Shown: positions 1 through 8,827 of the stretch, in pieces
How the letters are laid out: every line of letters begins with the position of its first letter
Numbering within the stretch: the first letter of the stretch is position 1
Origin: B1 sp964443415
GTDB taxonomy: Bacteria; Bacteroidota; Bacteroidia; UKL13-3
Direction: 5' to 3'
Length of the DNA: 60,448 nt
NCBI GenBank assembly: GCA_964443415.1
Contig: CAYUDC010000004.1
Span: 1-60,448 of the forward strand
Program-made: the position numbers and the translations under genes
Notes under the pieces: model-generated
Seen by the model: the letters and a program-made list of their open reading frames with translations, nothing else
Told to the model about the DNA's origin: nothing
The model's database searches: none

Positions 1-49
1 GCGAAATGCCTAGCTTCGTAGCCTCATTTATAATTTATCATCTAAATTA

Positions 50-1900
50 ATGACTGCTCATATAGATAAAGAAGTAGAATCGGTGGTAATTCGCTTTGCT
101 GGAGACTCTGGCGACGGAATGCAACTTACCGGTACTCAATTTACCAACTCAACCGCGCTGTTTGGAAACGACTTAGCCACTTTCCCAGATTTTCCAGCTG
201 AAATACGCGCCCCTTTGGGCACCTTGGCTGGTGTATCTGGCTTCCAAATTCATTTTGGTTCAACCCGAGTTTATACTCCAGGCGACCAATGCGATGTATT
301 GGTAGTAATGAATGTGGCCGCACTTAAGGTGAATTTAAACGGTCTCAAAAAAGGCGGTGTTATCATTGTTAATACCGACGGTTTTGATGCCAAAAACCTG
401 CGCTTGGCCAATGTGCCAGAAGCAGAAAATCCGCTTAAAAATGATTCATTAAGCGAATACGATGTGAAAACCATCGATGTAACCAAAATCACCAGAACTG
501 CCTTGGCAGATAGTGGCTTAGGTACCAAAGAAATCGATCGTTGTAAAAACATGTTTGTGTTGGGACTCATCTATTGGATGTACCACCGCAACATGGACAA
601 TACCATCGACTTTATCAAAGCCAAGTTTAAGAAAAACGAGGCGGTGATGAATGCCAATATCAAGGTGTTAACAGCGGGTTGGAACTATGGTGAAACAACC
701 GAAATGTTTGCCAACAGATTTGTTGTATCACGTGCCAAAATGGACCCAGGTGTTTACCGCGGTATCATGGGGAATCAAGCAGCTGCCTACGGTTTAATAG
801 CTGCCTCGGTAAAATCGGGATTGCCGTTGTTTTACGGCACTTATCCCATCACACCAGCTTCTGATATCTTGCATGAATTAAGTAAATACAAGAACTTCGA
901 CGTTAAAACCTTTCAAGCAGAAGACGAAATTGCAGGAATTTGCTCTGCCATTGGAGCTTCTTTTGGCGGAAACCTTGCCATCACCGGTTCTTCGGGTCCT
1001 GGTATAGCCCTTAAAACAGAAGCCATTGGCTTGGCTACCATGCTAGAACTTCCTTTAGTAGTGGTAAACATTCAACGTGCCGGACCAAGCACAGGCTTGC
1101 CTACCAAAACAGAACAAGCCGATTTATTGCAGTCTTTTTATGGTAGAAATGGCGAATGTCCTGTGGTGATTCTTGCCGCTCAGTCGCCAGCAGATTGCTT
1201 TATAATGGCGTATGAGGCATGCAGAATTGCGCTAGAACACATGATTCCGGTTTTCTTCTTATCAGACGGATACATTGCCAATGGGGCTGAACCATGGAAA
1301 TTCCCAACTTCAGACCAATTGCCTGCCATCAGCGTTTCATTTGCAGAAGCGCGCAACAATGGTGATGAACCTTTTATGCCTTACCTGCGCGACGAGAAAT
1401 TAAGCAGACCTTGGGCATTGCCTGGCACCAAAGGGTTAGAACATAGAATTGGTGGATTAGAAAAACAAAATATCACAGGTAATATCAGCTACGATGCCAT
1501 GAACCATGAAAACATGGTGAAGTTGCGTCAAGAAAAAGTAGACCGCGTGGCTAATTATATTCCAGCGCAAACCATTGATAATGGCCCAGAAGAGGGCGAT
1601 TTATTAATATTAGGTTGGGGTGGAACCTACGGTGCTTTAAAAACAGCTACCATGCAATTAAGAGGCATGGGCTACAATGTATCACATGCACACTTGAGGT
1701 ATTTAAATCCTTTTCCAAGCAACCTAGGAGACATACTCAAGAAGTTTAAAAAGGTAGTTATACCCGAGTTAAACAACGGACAATTGGTAAAGATTATCCG
1801 CGACAAATATTTTATTGACGCCATTCCTTACAACAAAATCCAAGGACAGCCTTTTATGGCCACCGAAGTTGTTGAGAAAATTAAAGAAATACTAGCCTAA
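50..1900 (+). CDS. korA: 2-oxoacid:ferredoxin oxidoreductase, fused gamma/alpha subunit (probable 2-oxoglutarate, KorA)
   Basis: Cytoplasmic subunit of a CoA-dependent 2-oxoacid:ferredoxin oxidoreductase, which converts 2-oxoglutarate to succinyl-CoA with ferredoxin as electron acceptor. The 616-residue protein starts with the gamma (POR) domain, recognised by RFAGDSGDGMQLTG near residue 15, followed from about residue 235 by the pyruvate-ferredoxin-oxidoreductase N-domain (YGTYPITPASDI, QAEDEIAGICSAIGASFGG, TGSSGPGIALKTEA) and a C-terminal transketolase-like domain. The gamma-alpha fusion is the usual arrangement for bacterial KorA. korB follows after 2 bases, so the two are surely cotranscribed and form the complex. 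There is no obvious Shine-Dalgarno sequence. The 49 bases before it contain no gene. The 2-oxoglutarate specificity is inferred from the family in Bacteroidota, not proven here. Confidence 0.93.
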   Translation: MTAHIDKEVESVVIRFAGDSGDGMQLTGTQFTNSTALFGNDLATFPDFPAEIRAPLGTLAGVSGFQIHFGSTRVYTPGDQCDVLVVMNVAALKVNLNGLKKGGVIIVNTDGFDAKNLRLANVPEAENPLKNDSLSEYDVKTIDVTKITRTALADSGLGTKEIDRCKNMFVLGLIYWMYHRNMDNTIDFIKAKFKKNEAVMNANIKVLTAGWNYGETTEMFANRFVVSRAKMDPGVYRGIMGNQAAAYGLIAASVKSGLPLFYGTYPITPASDILHELSKYKNFDVKTFQAEDEIAGICSAIGASFGGNLAITGSSGPGIALKTEAIGLATMLELPLVVVNIQRAGPSTGLPTKTEQADLLQSFYGRNGECPVVILAAQSPADCFIMAYEACRIALEHMIPVFFLSDGYIANGAEPWKFPTSDQLPAISVSFAEARNNGDEPFMPYLRDEKLSRPWALPGTKGLEHRIGGLEKQNITGNISYDAMNHENMVKLRQEKVDRVANYIPAQTIDNGPEEGDLLILGWGGTYGALKTATMQLRGMGYNVSHAHLRYLNPFPSNLGDILKKFKKVVIPELNNGQLVKIIRDKYFIDAIPYNKIQGQPFMATEVVEKIKEILA

Positions 1901-1902
1901 TT

Positions 1903-2928
1903 ATGACAGACGTTTCAGAAAAATTAAGCGCAAAAGATTTTGCTTCAGACCAAGAGGTGCGCTGGTGCCCAGGTTGCGGCGATTATTCTATATTAAAGCA
2001 GGTTCAAACGGTATTGCCAGATTTGGGTCGACCTAAAGAAGAGTTTGTATTTATCTCTGGTATTGGTTGTTCTTCTCGCTTTCCGTATTACATGGATACC
2101 TTTGGCATGCACTCTATCCATGGTAGGGCCACCGCAGTGGCAACAGGACTTAAAGCTACCAGACCAGAGCTTTCTGTTTGGATTATTACCGGTGATGGCG
2201 ATGCTTTATCTATTGGTGGAAACCATTTTATTCATTTGCTTAGAAGAAATCCAGATGTGAATGTGTTGTTGTTTAACAACCAAATTTATGGGTTAACCAA
2301 AGGACAATATTCACCAACTTCGGAGCAAGGAAAGGTAACCAAATCTACGCCTATGGGTAGTTTAGATTATCCATTTAATCCTATTGCTTTGAGCTTAGGT
2401 GCCGATGCTACTTTTGTAGCCAGAAGCATGGACAGAGACCCAAAACACCTGCAAATGGTGCTAAAAAGAGGCTATGAGCATGCAGGAACTTCTTTGGTAG
2501 AAATCTATCAAAATTGCAATGTATTTAACGATGGTGCTTTTGAAATCTTTACCGAAAAAGGTTCAAAGAAATTAGAAACCATCATGCTAGAAAACGGCAA
2601 ACCCTTGGTGTTTGGCGAGAACAACGATAAAGGTATTAAGCTCGATGGATTTAAGCCAGTGATTGTTGACCTAAATGATGCTTCGGTAAACGACCTTTGG
2701 ATTCATGATGAAGAAGATTTAGTAAAGGCCACCATGTTGTCTAGGTTTTATGATGATCCAAGCGTAGAAGGCCATTTCCCAAGACCATTTGGCGTGTTTT
2801 ATATCAATAAAAAGAAAGCCACCTTCGACCAATTGTTTAACGACCAAATTAACTATGCCAAAGAAACATTTGGCAAAGGAGATTTAGACAAACTTATCGC
2901 AGGCAAAGAAACTTGGGTAGTAAACTAG
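1903..2928 (+). CDS. korB: 2-oxoacid:ferredoxin oxidoreductase, beta subunit (KorB)
   Basis: Thiamine-pyrophosphate-binding partner of the upstream KorA. Visible features are the N-terminal WCPGCGD motif (Cys22 and Cys25), SGIGCSSR with Cys56, and the TPP/magnesium motif GDGD at residues 97-100 followed by NNQIYG at 125-130. With 341 residues it is close to the usual length for bacterial KorB. Iron-sulfur binding is expected for the family through the conserved cysteines. It starts 2 bases after the korA stop. Eight bases after its own stop lies a palindrome, then a hairpin terminator, so korAB appears to be a two-gene unit. Confidence 0.94.
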   Translation: MTDVSEKLSAKDFASDQEVRWCPGCGDYSILKQVQTVLPDLGRPKEEFVFISGIGCSSRFPYYMDTFGMHSIHGRATAVATGLKATRPELSVWIITGDGDALSIGGNHFIHLLRRNPDVNVLLFNNQIYGLTKGQYSPTSEQGKVTKSTPMGSLDYPFNPIALSLGADATFVARSMDRDPKHLQMVLKRGYEHAGTSLVEIYQNCNVFNDGAFEIFTEKGSKKLETIMLENGKPLVFGENNDKGIKLDGFKPVIVDLNDASVNDLWIHDEEDLVKATMLSRFYDDPSVEGHFPRPFGVFYINKKKATFDQLFNDQINYAKETFGKGDLDKLIAGKETWVVN

Positions 2929-2936
2929 TTTTTGGT

Positions 2937-2952
2937 TTCGGTTTGAACCGAA
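2937..2952. repeat. Palindromic copy of the dispersed GGTTCAAACCGA motif
   Basis: TTCGGTT-TG-AACCGAA forms a perfect 7+2+7 base inverted repeat just after the korB stop codon. The same 12-base core (TCGGTTTGAACC or its complement) recurs exactly at 7711, 10503, 24992, 46157, 56740 and 57626, and in near copies elsewhere. See the finding on the dispersed motif. Function is unknown. Confidence 0.7.
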
Positions 2953-2980
2953 CCGCCTTTTATAGTATTTAAATTAAGCT

Positions 2981-3017
2981 TATAGAGCCAGATAATTATC
3001 TGGCTCTATATTTTTAT
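2981..3017 (+). terminator. Intrinsic terminator after korAB
   Basis: A perfect inverted repeat with 14-base arms (TATAGAGCCAGATA, two-base AT spacer, complementary arm) is followed by TTTTT. It lies 53 bases after the korB stop and before the promoter region of the next gene. Confidence 0.85.
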
Positions 3018-3039
3018 ATCACATGCAATTAGCAATTTA

Positions 3040-3064
3040 TTAAGAATTGTAATTCTTAATTTTG
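3040..3064 (+). promoter_or_regulatory. Putative promoter overlapped by an operator-like palindrome
   Basis: TTAAGAATT-GT-AATTCTTAA (3040-3059) is a perfect 9+2+9 inverted repeat. Its right end overlaps TAATTTTG (3057-3064), which matches the Bacteroidota -7 consensus TAnnTTTG. The start codon of the secreted protein follows 21 bases later. The placement would suit a repressor or activator site, but the AT-rich palindrome could also be chance. Confidence 0.45.
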
Positions 3065-3085
3065 AGCTAATCAAACAATCATTCC

Positions 3086-5677
3086 ATGAAACAATCTTTA
3101 CCAAAAAAATTAGCAAGGGGATTTTTTATCCTTGCCTTACTTGTGATTTCTTTAACCAGCTATACCAACAGTGGCGGGCCACCTGCGGGTAATACCGGTG
3201 CACCATCAGAAACTGCTTGTGGTGGTTGTCATGGCGCTGCCACCACCTCAGGTACCAATTGGAACGCCATCACCTTAACCGGGGTTACAGGCAATAACTA
3301 TGCAGCGGGTCAAACCTATACCATTACGGTAAGTGGCAATGCAGCGGGAACCGCAAAAAATGGTTTTCAAATTACAGCCTTAAACTCTTCAAACGCTGCG
3401 GCTGGAACCTTTACAGCCGGCACAGGAAATACTGCTAGTAGTTCAGGCGGTAGAAACTATATCACCCATAACTCCACTGGTAATTCTCAATCGTCGTGGA
3501 GTTTTCAATGGACGGCACCAAACCCTGCAGTTGGTAATGTTACTTTTTACTTGGCCTACAATGCCACTAATTCAAATTCACAAACCTCTGGAGACATTGT
3601 GTATGCCAAAACTTTTGTAATGACAAGCGGCCCGGCAGCCCCAGTGGCAACCATTACGGCTCCAGCCAATGCTTCTACCTTTTGCGTGGGCGATACGGTT
3701 CAGTTTACAGGTACTGCTACCAATAGCCCCACCAGCTATGCTTGGGATTTCTTAGGCAATACGCCTAACTCATCTACCCAACAAAATCCAAAGATTGTGT
3801 TGGGACCCAATGTGGGTTCTCGCACCATCAGGTTTAGGGCCACCAATGCCGGTGGAACCTCTCCTAATGCACAAATCGTAATTAATGTGGTGGCTAAACC
3901 CACTGCTACCATTACTGCTTCTAGCACCTCCATTTGTGGAAATGATTCGGTTACCCTAACGGCCAATTCAGGCAACGGATTCACCTATTTTTGGAGTCCA
4001 GGAGGGCAAACTACCCAAAGCATTAAAACGGCCACCCCTGGCAACTATACCGTAAGGGTAACCAACCCAGGCAATTGTTCGGTAACCAGTGCTGTTACTA
4101 CTTTAACAGGAGGAGGCCCAAAGCCACAGGTGAGTTTAACACTGTCTAAGGATACCATTTGCTCAGTCGATAGTGTTTTGTTAACCGCTACTCCAGGGAT
4201 GGATTACTATAAGTTTTCAATAAACGGCAATGTCATCGATTCAACCATCAGCAATACCAAATGGGTGAAAGGCATTAGTGGTACTTCTGCTATCCTTGGC
4301 GTAAAGGGTTATGTGGGCATTTGTGCCAGCGATGCGGCTGAGAAGTTAGTGCGCATCAATACAAGACCCCAAGCCCCTATGATTAGTTGTGGGCCGTTTA
4401 CCAGCAGTTCGGTAACTTTTAACATAGCGGCCAATAACCCAGAGGTAAGTTTAGATAGTGGTAAAACATGGGCTGCTGCCAATCAAGGTGCTTTCCATTT
4501 TGTTTCGGGTTTAACACCCAATACCCAAGTAAACTTATTGGCAAGGTATCCTGTGAGCGGTCCTTGTTTATATAGTAATGTTTCCAGTAAAACCTGCGCA
4601 GCGGCAAATTGCCCTACCTTTAGTTTACAAGTGAATGTTCCACAGTATGTGTGTGAACGAAATTCAGGAGGATTTCCTGTTGTCAACCTTAAAGTTATTC
4701 CATCGATACCTTTAACAAATCCATATTTTAGTTATAAATCAACCAATACACCATTGATTCTTCCTGGGGGATATGTTAAATCCGATTCTATCAATTTTCA
4801 ATATATCATGAGTGTTGGAGTGAATATGAAAATTCAAATCAGTGTTTTGGATAGTGCTTCGCCATTATGCCCTGCAAAGGATACAGTGATTACCGTTTCA
4901 TTTAGAAGTAAGCCCAACATTTCTGTAATTACAAGCCAGCAAGCCTTCTGCCATGGCGATTCGGTAACCTTTAGATTAAGTGCAAATACTGGCCCAGTGT
5001 ATCCAAGTGCTGCCTATTTCCAGGATAGTATTTTAATTGGAAGTAATACCCGTCAGAATGCTTTTGCCGTTGGGCCATTTGCAGTGCACCCCAAATTTGC
5101 GGATGGATCAAAAATATATGCGATGATTACAGATACGGTTGCGAATTGTAGTTTTAAAACCAATGAATTAACCTTATTGGTGAAGCCTAAACCAGCAGTT
5201 GGTTTTACAAGTAGTACCTTTAACTTGAATATCGAATTAAATGATACCTCATCCCAAACTGTCAGTCGCGCTTGGTTTATAGAAGGAGATTCGCTGCCTA
5301 GCCCGGCCCGTAAGTACTTTTATACGTTTAAAAATCCTGGATCAAATCCTGTAAAAATGAAAGGTGTTTCAAGTTTCGGCTGTGTGAGTGAAATAGAAAA
5401 AACACTTCAAATCACTGCTACAGGATTAAATAATTTGGGAGATGCCTTGCAGGTTTCTATGTATCCCAACCCAGCTAAAGATCATGTAATCATCGATTGG
5501 GCAGACAAAGCGCAAACCTTAAGTCTAAGTTTAATGGATATTAACGGCCGCACGCTTCTTCAAAGAAATATCCAAAAAGGAGAGCAATTAGACATTACCC
5601 CATTTGCCTCTGGAATTTATCTTATTCAATTATCCGATGGCAAGCAAATAAGCCAACGAAAGCTACAAATACAATAA
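3086..5677 (+). CDS. Secreted T9SS type A protein with N-terminal CxxCH motif (choice-of-anchor V-like) and PKD/Ig-like repeats
   Basis: An 863-residue exported protein. A signal peptide covers about residues 1-27. Directly behind it is a Gly/Pro-rich segment (SGGPPAGNTGAPSE) leading to CGGCH at residues 45-49, a canonical haem-c attachment motif. The following region (about 50-180) resembles the Reeler-like 'choice-of-anchor V' domain known from Bacteroidota. Next come a PKD-like domain (about 190-270) and further Ig-like repeats. The end is a T9SS type A sorting domain (VSMYPNPAKD through the GIYLIQLSDG strand), which in this phylum directs export through the outer membrane by T9SS. Role unknown: surface-attached or secreted, possibly haem-binding. 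It stands alone between two terminators. Confidence 0.82.
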   Translation: MKQSLPKKLARGFFILALLVISLTSYTNSGGPPAGNTGAPSETACGGCHGAATTSGTNWNAITLTGVTGNNYAAGQTYTITVSGNAAGTAKNGFQITALNSSNAAAGTFTAGTGNTASSSGGRNYITHNSTGNSQSSWSFQWTAPNPAVGNVTFYLAYNATNSNSQTSGDIVYAKTFVMTSGPAAPVATITAPANASTFCVGDTVQFTGTATNSPTSYAWDFLGNTPNSSTQQNPKIVLGPNVGSRTIRFRATNAGGTSPNAQIVINVVAKPTATITASSTSICGNDSVTLTANSGNGFTYFWSPGGQTTQSIKTATPGNYTVRVTNPGNCSVTSAVTTLTGGGPKPQVSLTLSKDTICSVDSVLLTATPGMDYYKFSINGNVIDSTISNTKWVKGISGTSAILGVKGYVGICASDAAEKLVRINTRPQAPMISCGPFTSSSVTFNIAANNPEVSLDSGKTWAAANQGAFHFVSGLTPNTQVNLLARYPVSGPCLYSNVSSKTCAAANCPTFSLQVNVPQYVCERNSGGFPVVNLKVIPSIPLTNPYFSYKSTNTPLILPGGYVKSDSINFQYIMSVGVNMKIQISVLDSASPLCPAKDTVITVSFRSKPNISVITSQQAFCHGDSVTFRLSANTGPVYPSAAYFQDSILIGSNTRQNAFAVGPFAVHPKFADGSKIYAMITDTVANCSFKTNELTLLVKPKPAVGFTSSTFNLNIELNDTSSQTVSRAWFIEGDSLPSPARKYFYTFKNPGSNPVKMKGVSSFGCVSEIEKTLQITATGLNNLGDALQVSMYPNPAKDHVIIDWADKAQTLSLSLMDINGRTLLQRNIQKGEQLDITPFASGIYLIQLSDGKQISQRKLQIQ

Positions 5678-5680
5678 ACA

Positions 5681-5707
5681 AAAAAGCCCGACGAAGTCGG
5701 GCTTTTT
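5681..5707. terminator. Bidirectional terminator between convergent genes
   Basis: AAAAAGCCCGAC-GAA-GTCGGGCTTTTT is a perfect 12-base-pair hairpin with a GAA loop and A/T tracts on both sides. It lies between the stops of the T9SS protein and of dnaK and can serve both strands. Confidence 0.92.
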
Positions 5708-5726
5708 TTATGGGTTAAAATTCAAA

Positions 5727-7628
5727 TTACTTTACCTCTTCAAATTCTACATCCTGCACGTTGTTGGCATTGTTGCCACCTGCATCTGGGCCAGGTTGCT
5801 CGGCTCCGCCTTGCGCACCTGCTTGTTGTTGTGCATTGTAAATATCCTGTGAAGCTTCTTGCCAAGCAGCATTTAAGGTTTCCATTGCGGCATCAATACC
5901 TGCAATGTTCTTCTCGCCATGGGCTTTTTTAAGATCTGCTAAAGCTGTTTCAATTTTGGTTTTCTTATCAGCAGGAATCTTATCACCGTATTCTTTAATT
6001 TGCTTTTCTGTTTGGAAAATCAAACTATCGGCTTGGTTTACTTTCTCTACTTCTTCTTTGGCTTTTCTATCGGCTTCGGCATTGGCCTCTGCTTCGCGCT
6101 TCATTTTTTCAATTTCTGCATCACTTAAACCTGAGCTGGCTTCAATTCTAATCTTTTGCTCTTTGCCAGTTCCTTTATCTTTTGCACTTACATGTAAGAT
6201 ACCATTGGCATCAATATCAAAAGTAACTTCAATTTGAGGCACACCGCGTGGTGCAGGTGGAATATCACTTAAGTGGAAACGTCCGATAGACCTATTTTGG
6301 CTGGCCATTGGGCGTTCACCTTGCAATACATGAATTTCTACCGTAGGTTGATTGTCTGCTGCGGTGCTAAACACTTCGCTGCGTTTGGTTGGGATAGTGG
6401 TATTGGCTTCAATCAAGCGAGTCATTACACCACCCATGGTTTCGATACCTAAGCTCAACGGGGTAACGTCTAACAACAACACATCTTTCACTTCACCAGT
6501 TAATACACCCCCTTGGATGGCAGCACCAATGGCAACTACTTCATCTGGGTTAACGCCTTTTGAAGGGGCTTTGCCAAAGAAATCTTCTACCGCTTTTTGG
6601 ATAGCTGGGATACGGGTTGAACCACCCACTAAGATAATTTCATCGATATCACTGGTGCTCAAGCCTGCATTTTTAAGGGCAGAGCGGCAAGGCTCAATCG
6701 TGCGTTTGATAAGGCTATCTGCCAATTGCTCAAACTTGGCTCTGGTTAATGTTTTTACTAAGTGCTTTGGTCCGCTTGCTGTAGCAGTTACATAAGGCAA
6801 GTTAATTTCTGTTTGGCTCGAGCTAGACAATTCGATTTTAGCTTTTTCTGCAGCTTCTTTTAAACGTTGCAAAGCCATTGGGTCTTTGCGTAAGTCTAAA
6901 CCTTCTTCTGCATTAAACTCTTCGGCCATCCAATTGATGATTACATTGTCAAAGTCGTCACCACCTAAATGGGTATCACCATCTGTAGATTTTACTTCAA
7001 AAACACCATCACCAAGTTCTAGTACTGATACGTCGTGAGTACCACCACCGCAGTCGAAAACTACAATTTTCATGTCACTGCCTTTTTTATCCATGCCATA
7101 AGCAAGGGCAGCAGCTGTAGGTTCGTTGATGATACGCTTTACGGTTAAACCTGCAATTTCACCAGCTTCTTTGGTAGCCTGACGTTGTGCATCATTAAAG
7201 TAGGCAGGAACGGTAATTACCGCTTCACGCACTTCAGTACCTAAATAATCTTCAGCGGTTTTCTTCATTTTTTGAAGCACCATGGCCGAAATTTCTTGAG
7301 GTGTATATAATCTTCCGTCGATGTTTACGCGTGGTGTATTATTATCACCTTTGTCTACTTTATAAGGAACACGTTTAGTTTCGTCTGCCACCTCGCTGTA
7401 GGTATGACCCATAAAACGTTTGATGGAATAGATGGTATTGATAGGGTTAGTTACCGCTTGACGCTTAGCTGGGTCACCAATTTTGCGCTCTCCATCTTTT
7501 AAAAATGCCACAATCGAAGGAGTAGTTCTTCTTCCTTCGCTATTTGCAATGACTACCGGCTCGTTTCCTTCCATTACAGAAACGCAAGAGTTGGTAGTTC
7601 CGAGGTCGATTCCGATTATTTTACTCAT
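5727..7628 (-). CDS. dnaK: Molecular chaperone DnaK (Hsp70)
   Basis: ATP-dependent cytoplasmic chaperone that binds unfolded proteins with DnaJ and GrpE. The nucleotide-binding domain shows IGIDLGTTNSCV at the N-terminus, FDCGGGTHDVSVLELGDG and VGGSTRIPAIQ. The substrate-binding domain follows (VTPLSLGIETMGGVMT), then a helical lid and a Gly/Gln-rich tail ending VEFEEVK. I choose the ATG at 7628 (MSKIIGIDLG). The open frame extends 14 codons further upstream, but that extension is not part of DnaK. The resulting 633 residues match the family (about 640). The gene is alone: neither grpE nor dnaJ is adjacent. The upstream region holds repeated TGTCAG half-sites, and no CIRCE element is visible. 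Confidence 0.98.
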   Translation of the reverse strand: MSKIIGIDLGTTNSCVSVMEGNEPVVIANSEGRRTTPSIVAFLKDGERKIGDPAKRQAVTNPINTIYSIKRFMGHTYSEVADETKRVPYKVDKGDNNTPRVNIDGRLYTPQEISAMVLQKMKKTAEDYLGTEVREAVITVPAYFNDAQRQATKEAGEIAGLTVKRIINEPTAAALAYGMDKKGSDMKIVVFDCGGGTHDVSVLELGDGVFEVKSTDGDTHLGGDDFDNVIINWMAEEFNAEEGLDLRKDPMALQRLKEAAEKAKIELSSSSQTEINLPYVTATASGPKHLVKTLTRAKFEQLADSLIKRTIEPCRSALKNAGLSTSDIDEIILVGGSTRIPAIQKAVEDFFGKAPSKGVNPDEVVAIGAAIQGGVLTGEVKDVLLLDVTPLSLGIETMGGVMTRLIEANTTIPTKRSEVFSTAADNQPTVEIHVLQGERPMASQNRSIGRFHLSDIPPAPRGVPQIEVTFDIDANGILHVSAKDKGTGKEQKIRIEASSGLSDAEIEKMKREAEANAEADRKAKEEVEKVNQADSLIFQTEKQIKEYGDKIPADKKTKIETALADLKKAHGEKNIAGIDAAMETLNAAWQEASQDIYNAQQQAGAQGGAEQPGPDAGGNNANNVQDVEFEEVK

Positions 7629-7680
7629 AGTATTTGATTCTTTGTCTCTGTTCAGCAATGTAAATGCCAATTCAAATACT

Positions 7681-7738
7681 TGTCAGGTTTTGCAAAATGT
7701 GTCAGTTTTTTCGGTTTGAACCAAGTCAGATGCTGACA
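7681..7738 (-). promoter_or_regulatory. Region upstream of dnaK with repeated TGTCAG half-sites
   Basis: On the plus strand TGTCAG occurs at 7681-7686 and 7700-7705, 19 bases apart, and GTCAG-ATG-CTGAC forms a palindrome at 7725-7737. These lie about 50-110 bases before the dnaK start. A copy of TCGGTTTGAACC (7711-7722) sits among them. Repeats with this spacing before a heat-shock gene suggest a regulator site. That is inference. Confidence 0.4.
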
Positions 7739-7759
7739 ATTAAACAGAAAATTTGTCAC

Positions 7760-8725
7760 CTAAGGCATGAAGCCTGCTAAGTTGGAGTTAAGCAACTTTA
7801 AAGTGTTTTCGTCATTGAGCAGTCTTTGAGAACTGTAATTTCTGCTAGAGAAAATGCCAATTCCATTGCTGATATTAGAATAGATAGGATTCTTTTGAAC
7901 AATACTAATATTAGGTTCGCTCAAGCTTTTTAAGTCGAGAAATTCGCTAGAACCTCCATAGGCTATAAATTCAAACCCTGCTGCTTTTCTAAAGATATTA
8001 GCTTCTTCTTTAAATTGAGTCTTTAAAAACTCTAGATAAACCTTGCTAGATATAAATTCATCATAGCGAGTACTGGCTTTAACTTGTTTGTTTATCTTGA
8101 GGTTAAAATCGATGTATTTGTCTGTAGATAGGGTAGTGGTGTCTTTGGTTTGAAATTCTTGATAATGAAACCTCATGGTAAGGTCGTATAAAAAGGCATT
8201 CTGACCAGTAGTATAGCGCATGAGGCTGTTATGATTATTTAAATCTGTTCTAATAATCATTTTTCTATTTTCTATTTCAGGATCTTTCACCATGCGAGTG
8301 GTACCACTAAAATTAATATTTCCTTTAGGATAGTAGATATTTAAAAAGTATTGCTCGTTTACGTTGTTGGTTTTTGGAATACTGGTGGCATACAAGGTGT
8401 TTTTTGCGGTGGAGAAAAAGCCCGAATTTTTAGGAATGGTATCTACTCTATAGCAATTGTATACCACACCAGTAGATTTATTGGTGAGGGTTACCACTAG
8501 GCTGTCAAAATAGAGAGAATCGGCAATTTGTGCGCCTTCTGCCGTGGTTTGATTGGCAGCATTCTGATACATTTTTTGAATTCTAATATATTGTATCGGT
8601 TGATTTTGGTCTAAAAAAGCATAAACCACTGCAATATCCTTGTAAGGAGCATTGATTTCTATTTCATTTTTACAGGCAAAAATGCTTGATATTCCTGCTA
8701 ATATTAATAATAAACGTAACTTCAT
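7760..8725 (-). CDS. DUF4249-like outer-membrane lipoprotein
   Basis: A lipoprotein of 321 residues. The start at 8725 (MKLRLLLILAGISSIFACKN) gives a proper lipoprotein signal peptide with lipobox IFAC and modified Cys18; the frame is open 31 codons further upstream but that part is not signal-like. The early EIEINAPYKDIAVVYAFLD segment resembles the start of DUF4249 proteins, predicted surface or periplasmic lipoproteins of Bacteroidota often found near SusC-type transporters. No such transporter is present here. The assignment rests on pattern memory and is moderate. A TATTTTG element ends 7 bases before the start codon, suggesting a very short leader. It is divergent from panB. Confidence 0.6.
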   Translation of the reverse strand: MKLRLLLILAGISSIFACKNEIEINAPYKDIAVVYAFLDQNQPIQYIRIQKMYQNAANQTTAEGAQIADSLYFDSLVVTLTNKSTGVVYNCYRVDTIPKNSGFFSTAKNTLYATSIPKTNNVNEQYFLNIYYPKGNINFSGTTRMVKDPEIENRKMIIRTDLNNHNSLMRYTTGQNAFLYDLTMRFHYQEFQTKDTTTLSTDKYIDFNLKINKQVKASTRYDEFISSKVYLEFLKTQFKEEANIFRKAAGFEFIAYGGSSEFLDLKSLSEPNISIVQKNPIYSNISNGIGIFSSRNYSSQRLLNDENTLKLLNSNLAGFMP

Positions 8726-8827
8726 GGGTGTGCAAAATACAAAATTTGTGTGAGCAACAGCAAAATAATAGTCAATCAAATTGTGGAATAGGTTCAATCC
8801 ACTACTTTTGAAAACCAATATTTATTT

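Noticed and set aside
6352..6795. Long open frame on the plus strand opposite dnaK
   Set aside because: It mirrors the dnaK codons, has low-complexity composition, and matches no family; dnaK on the other strand is certain.
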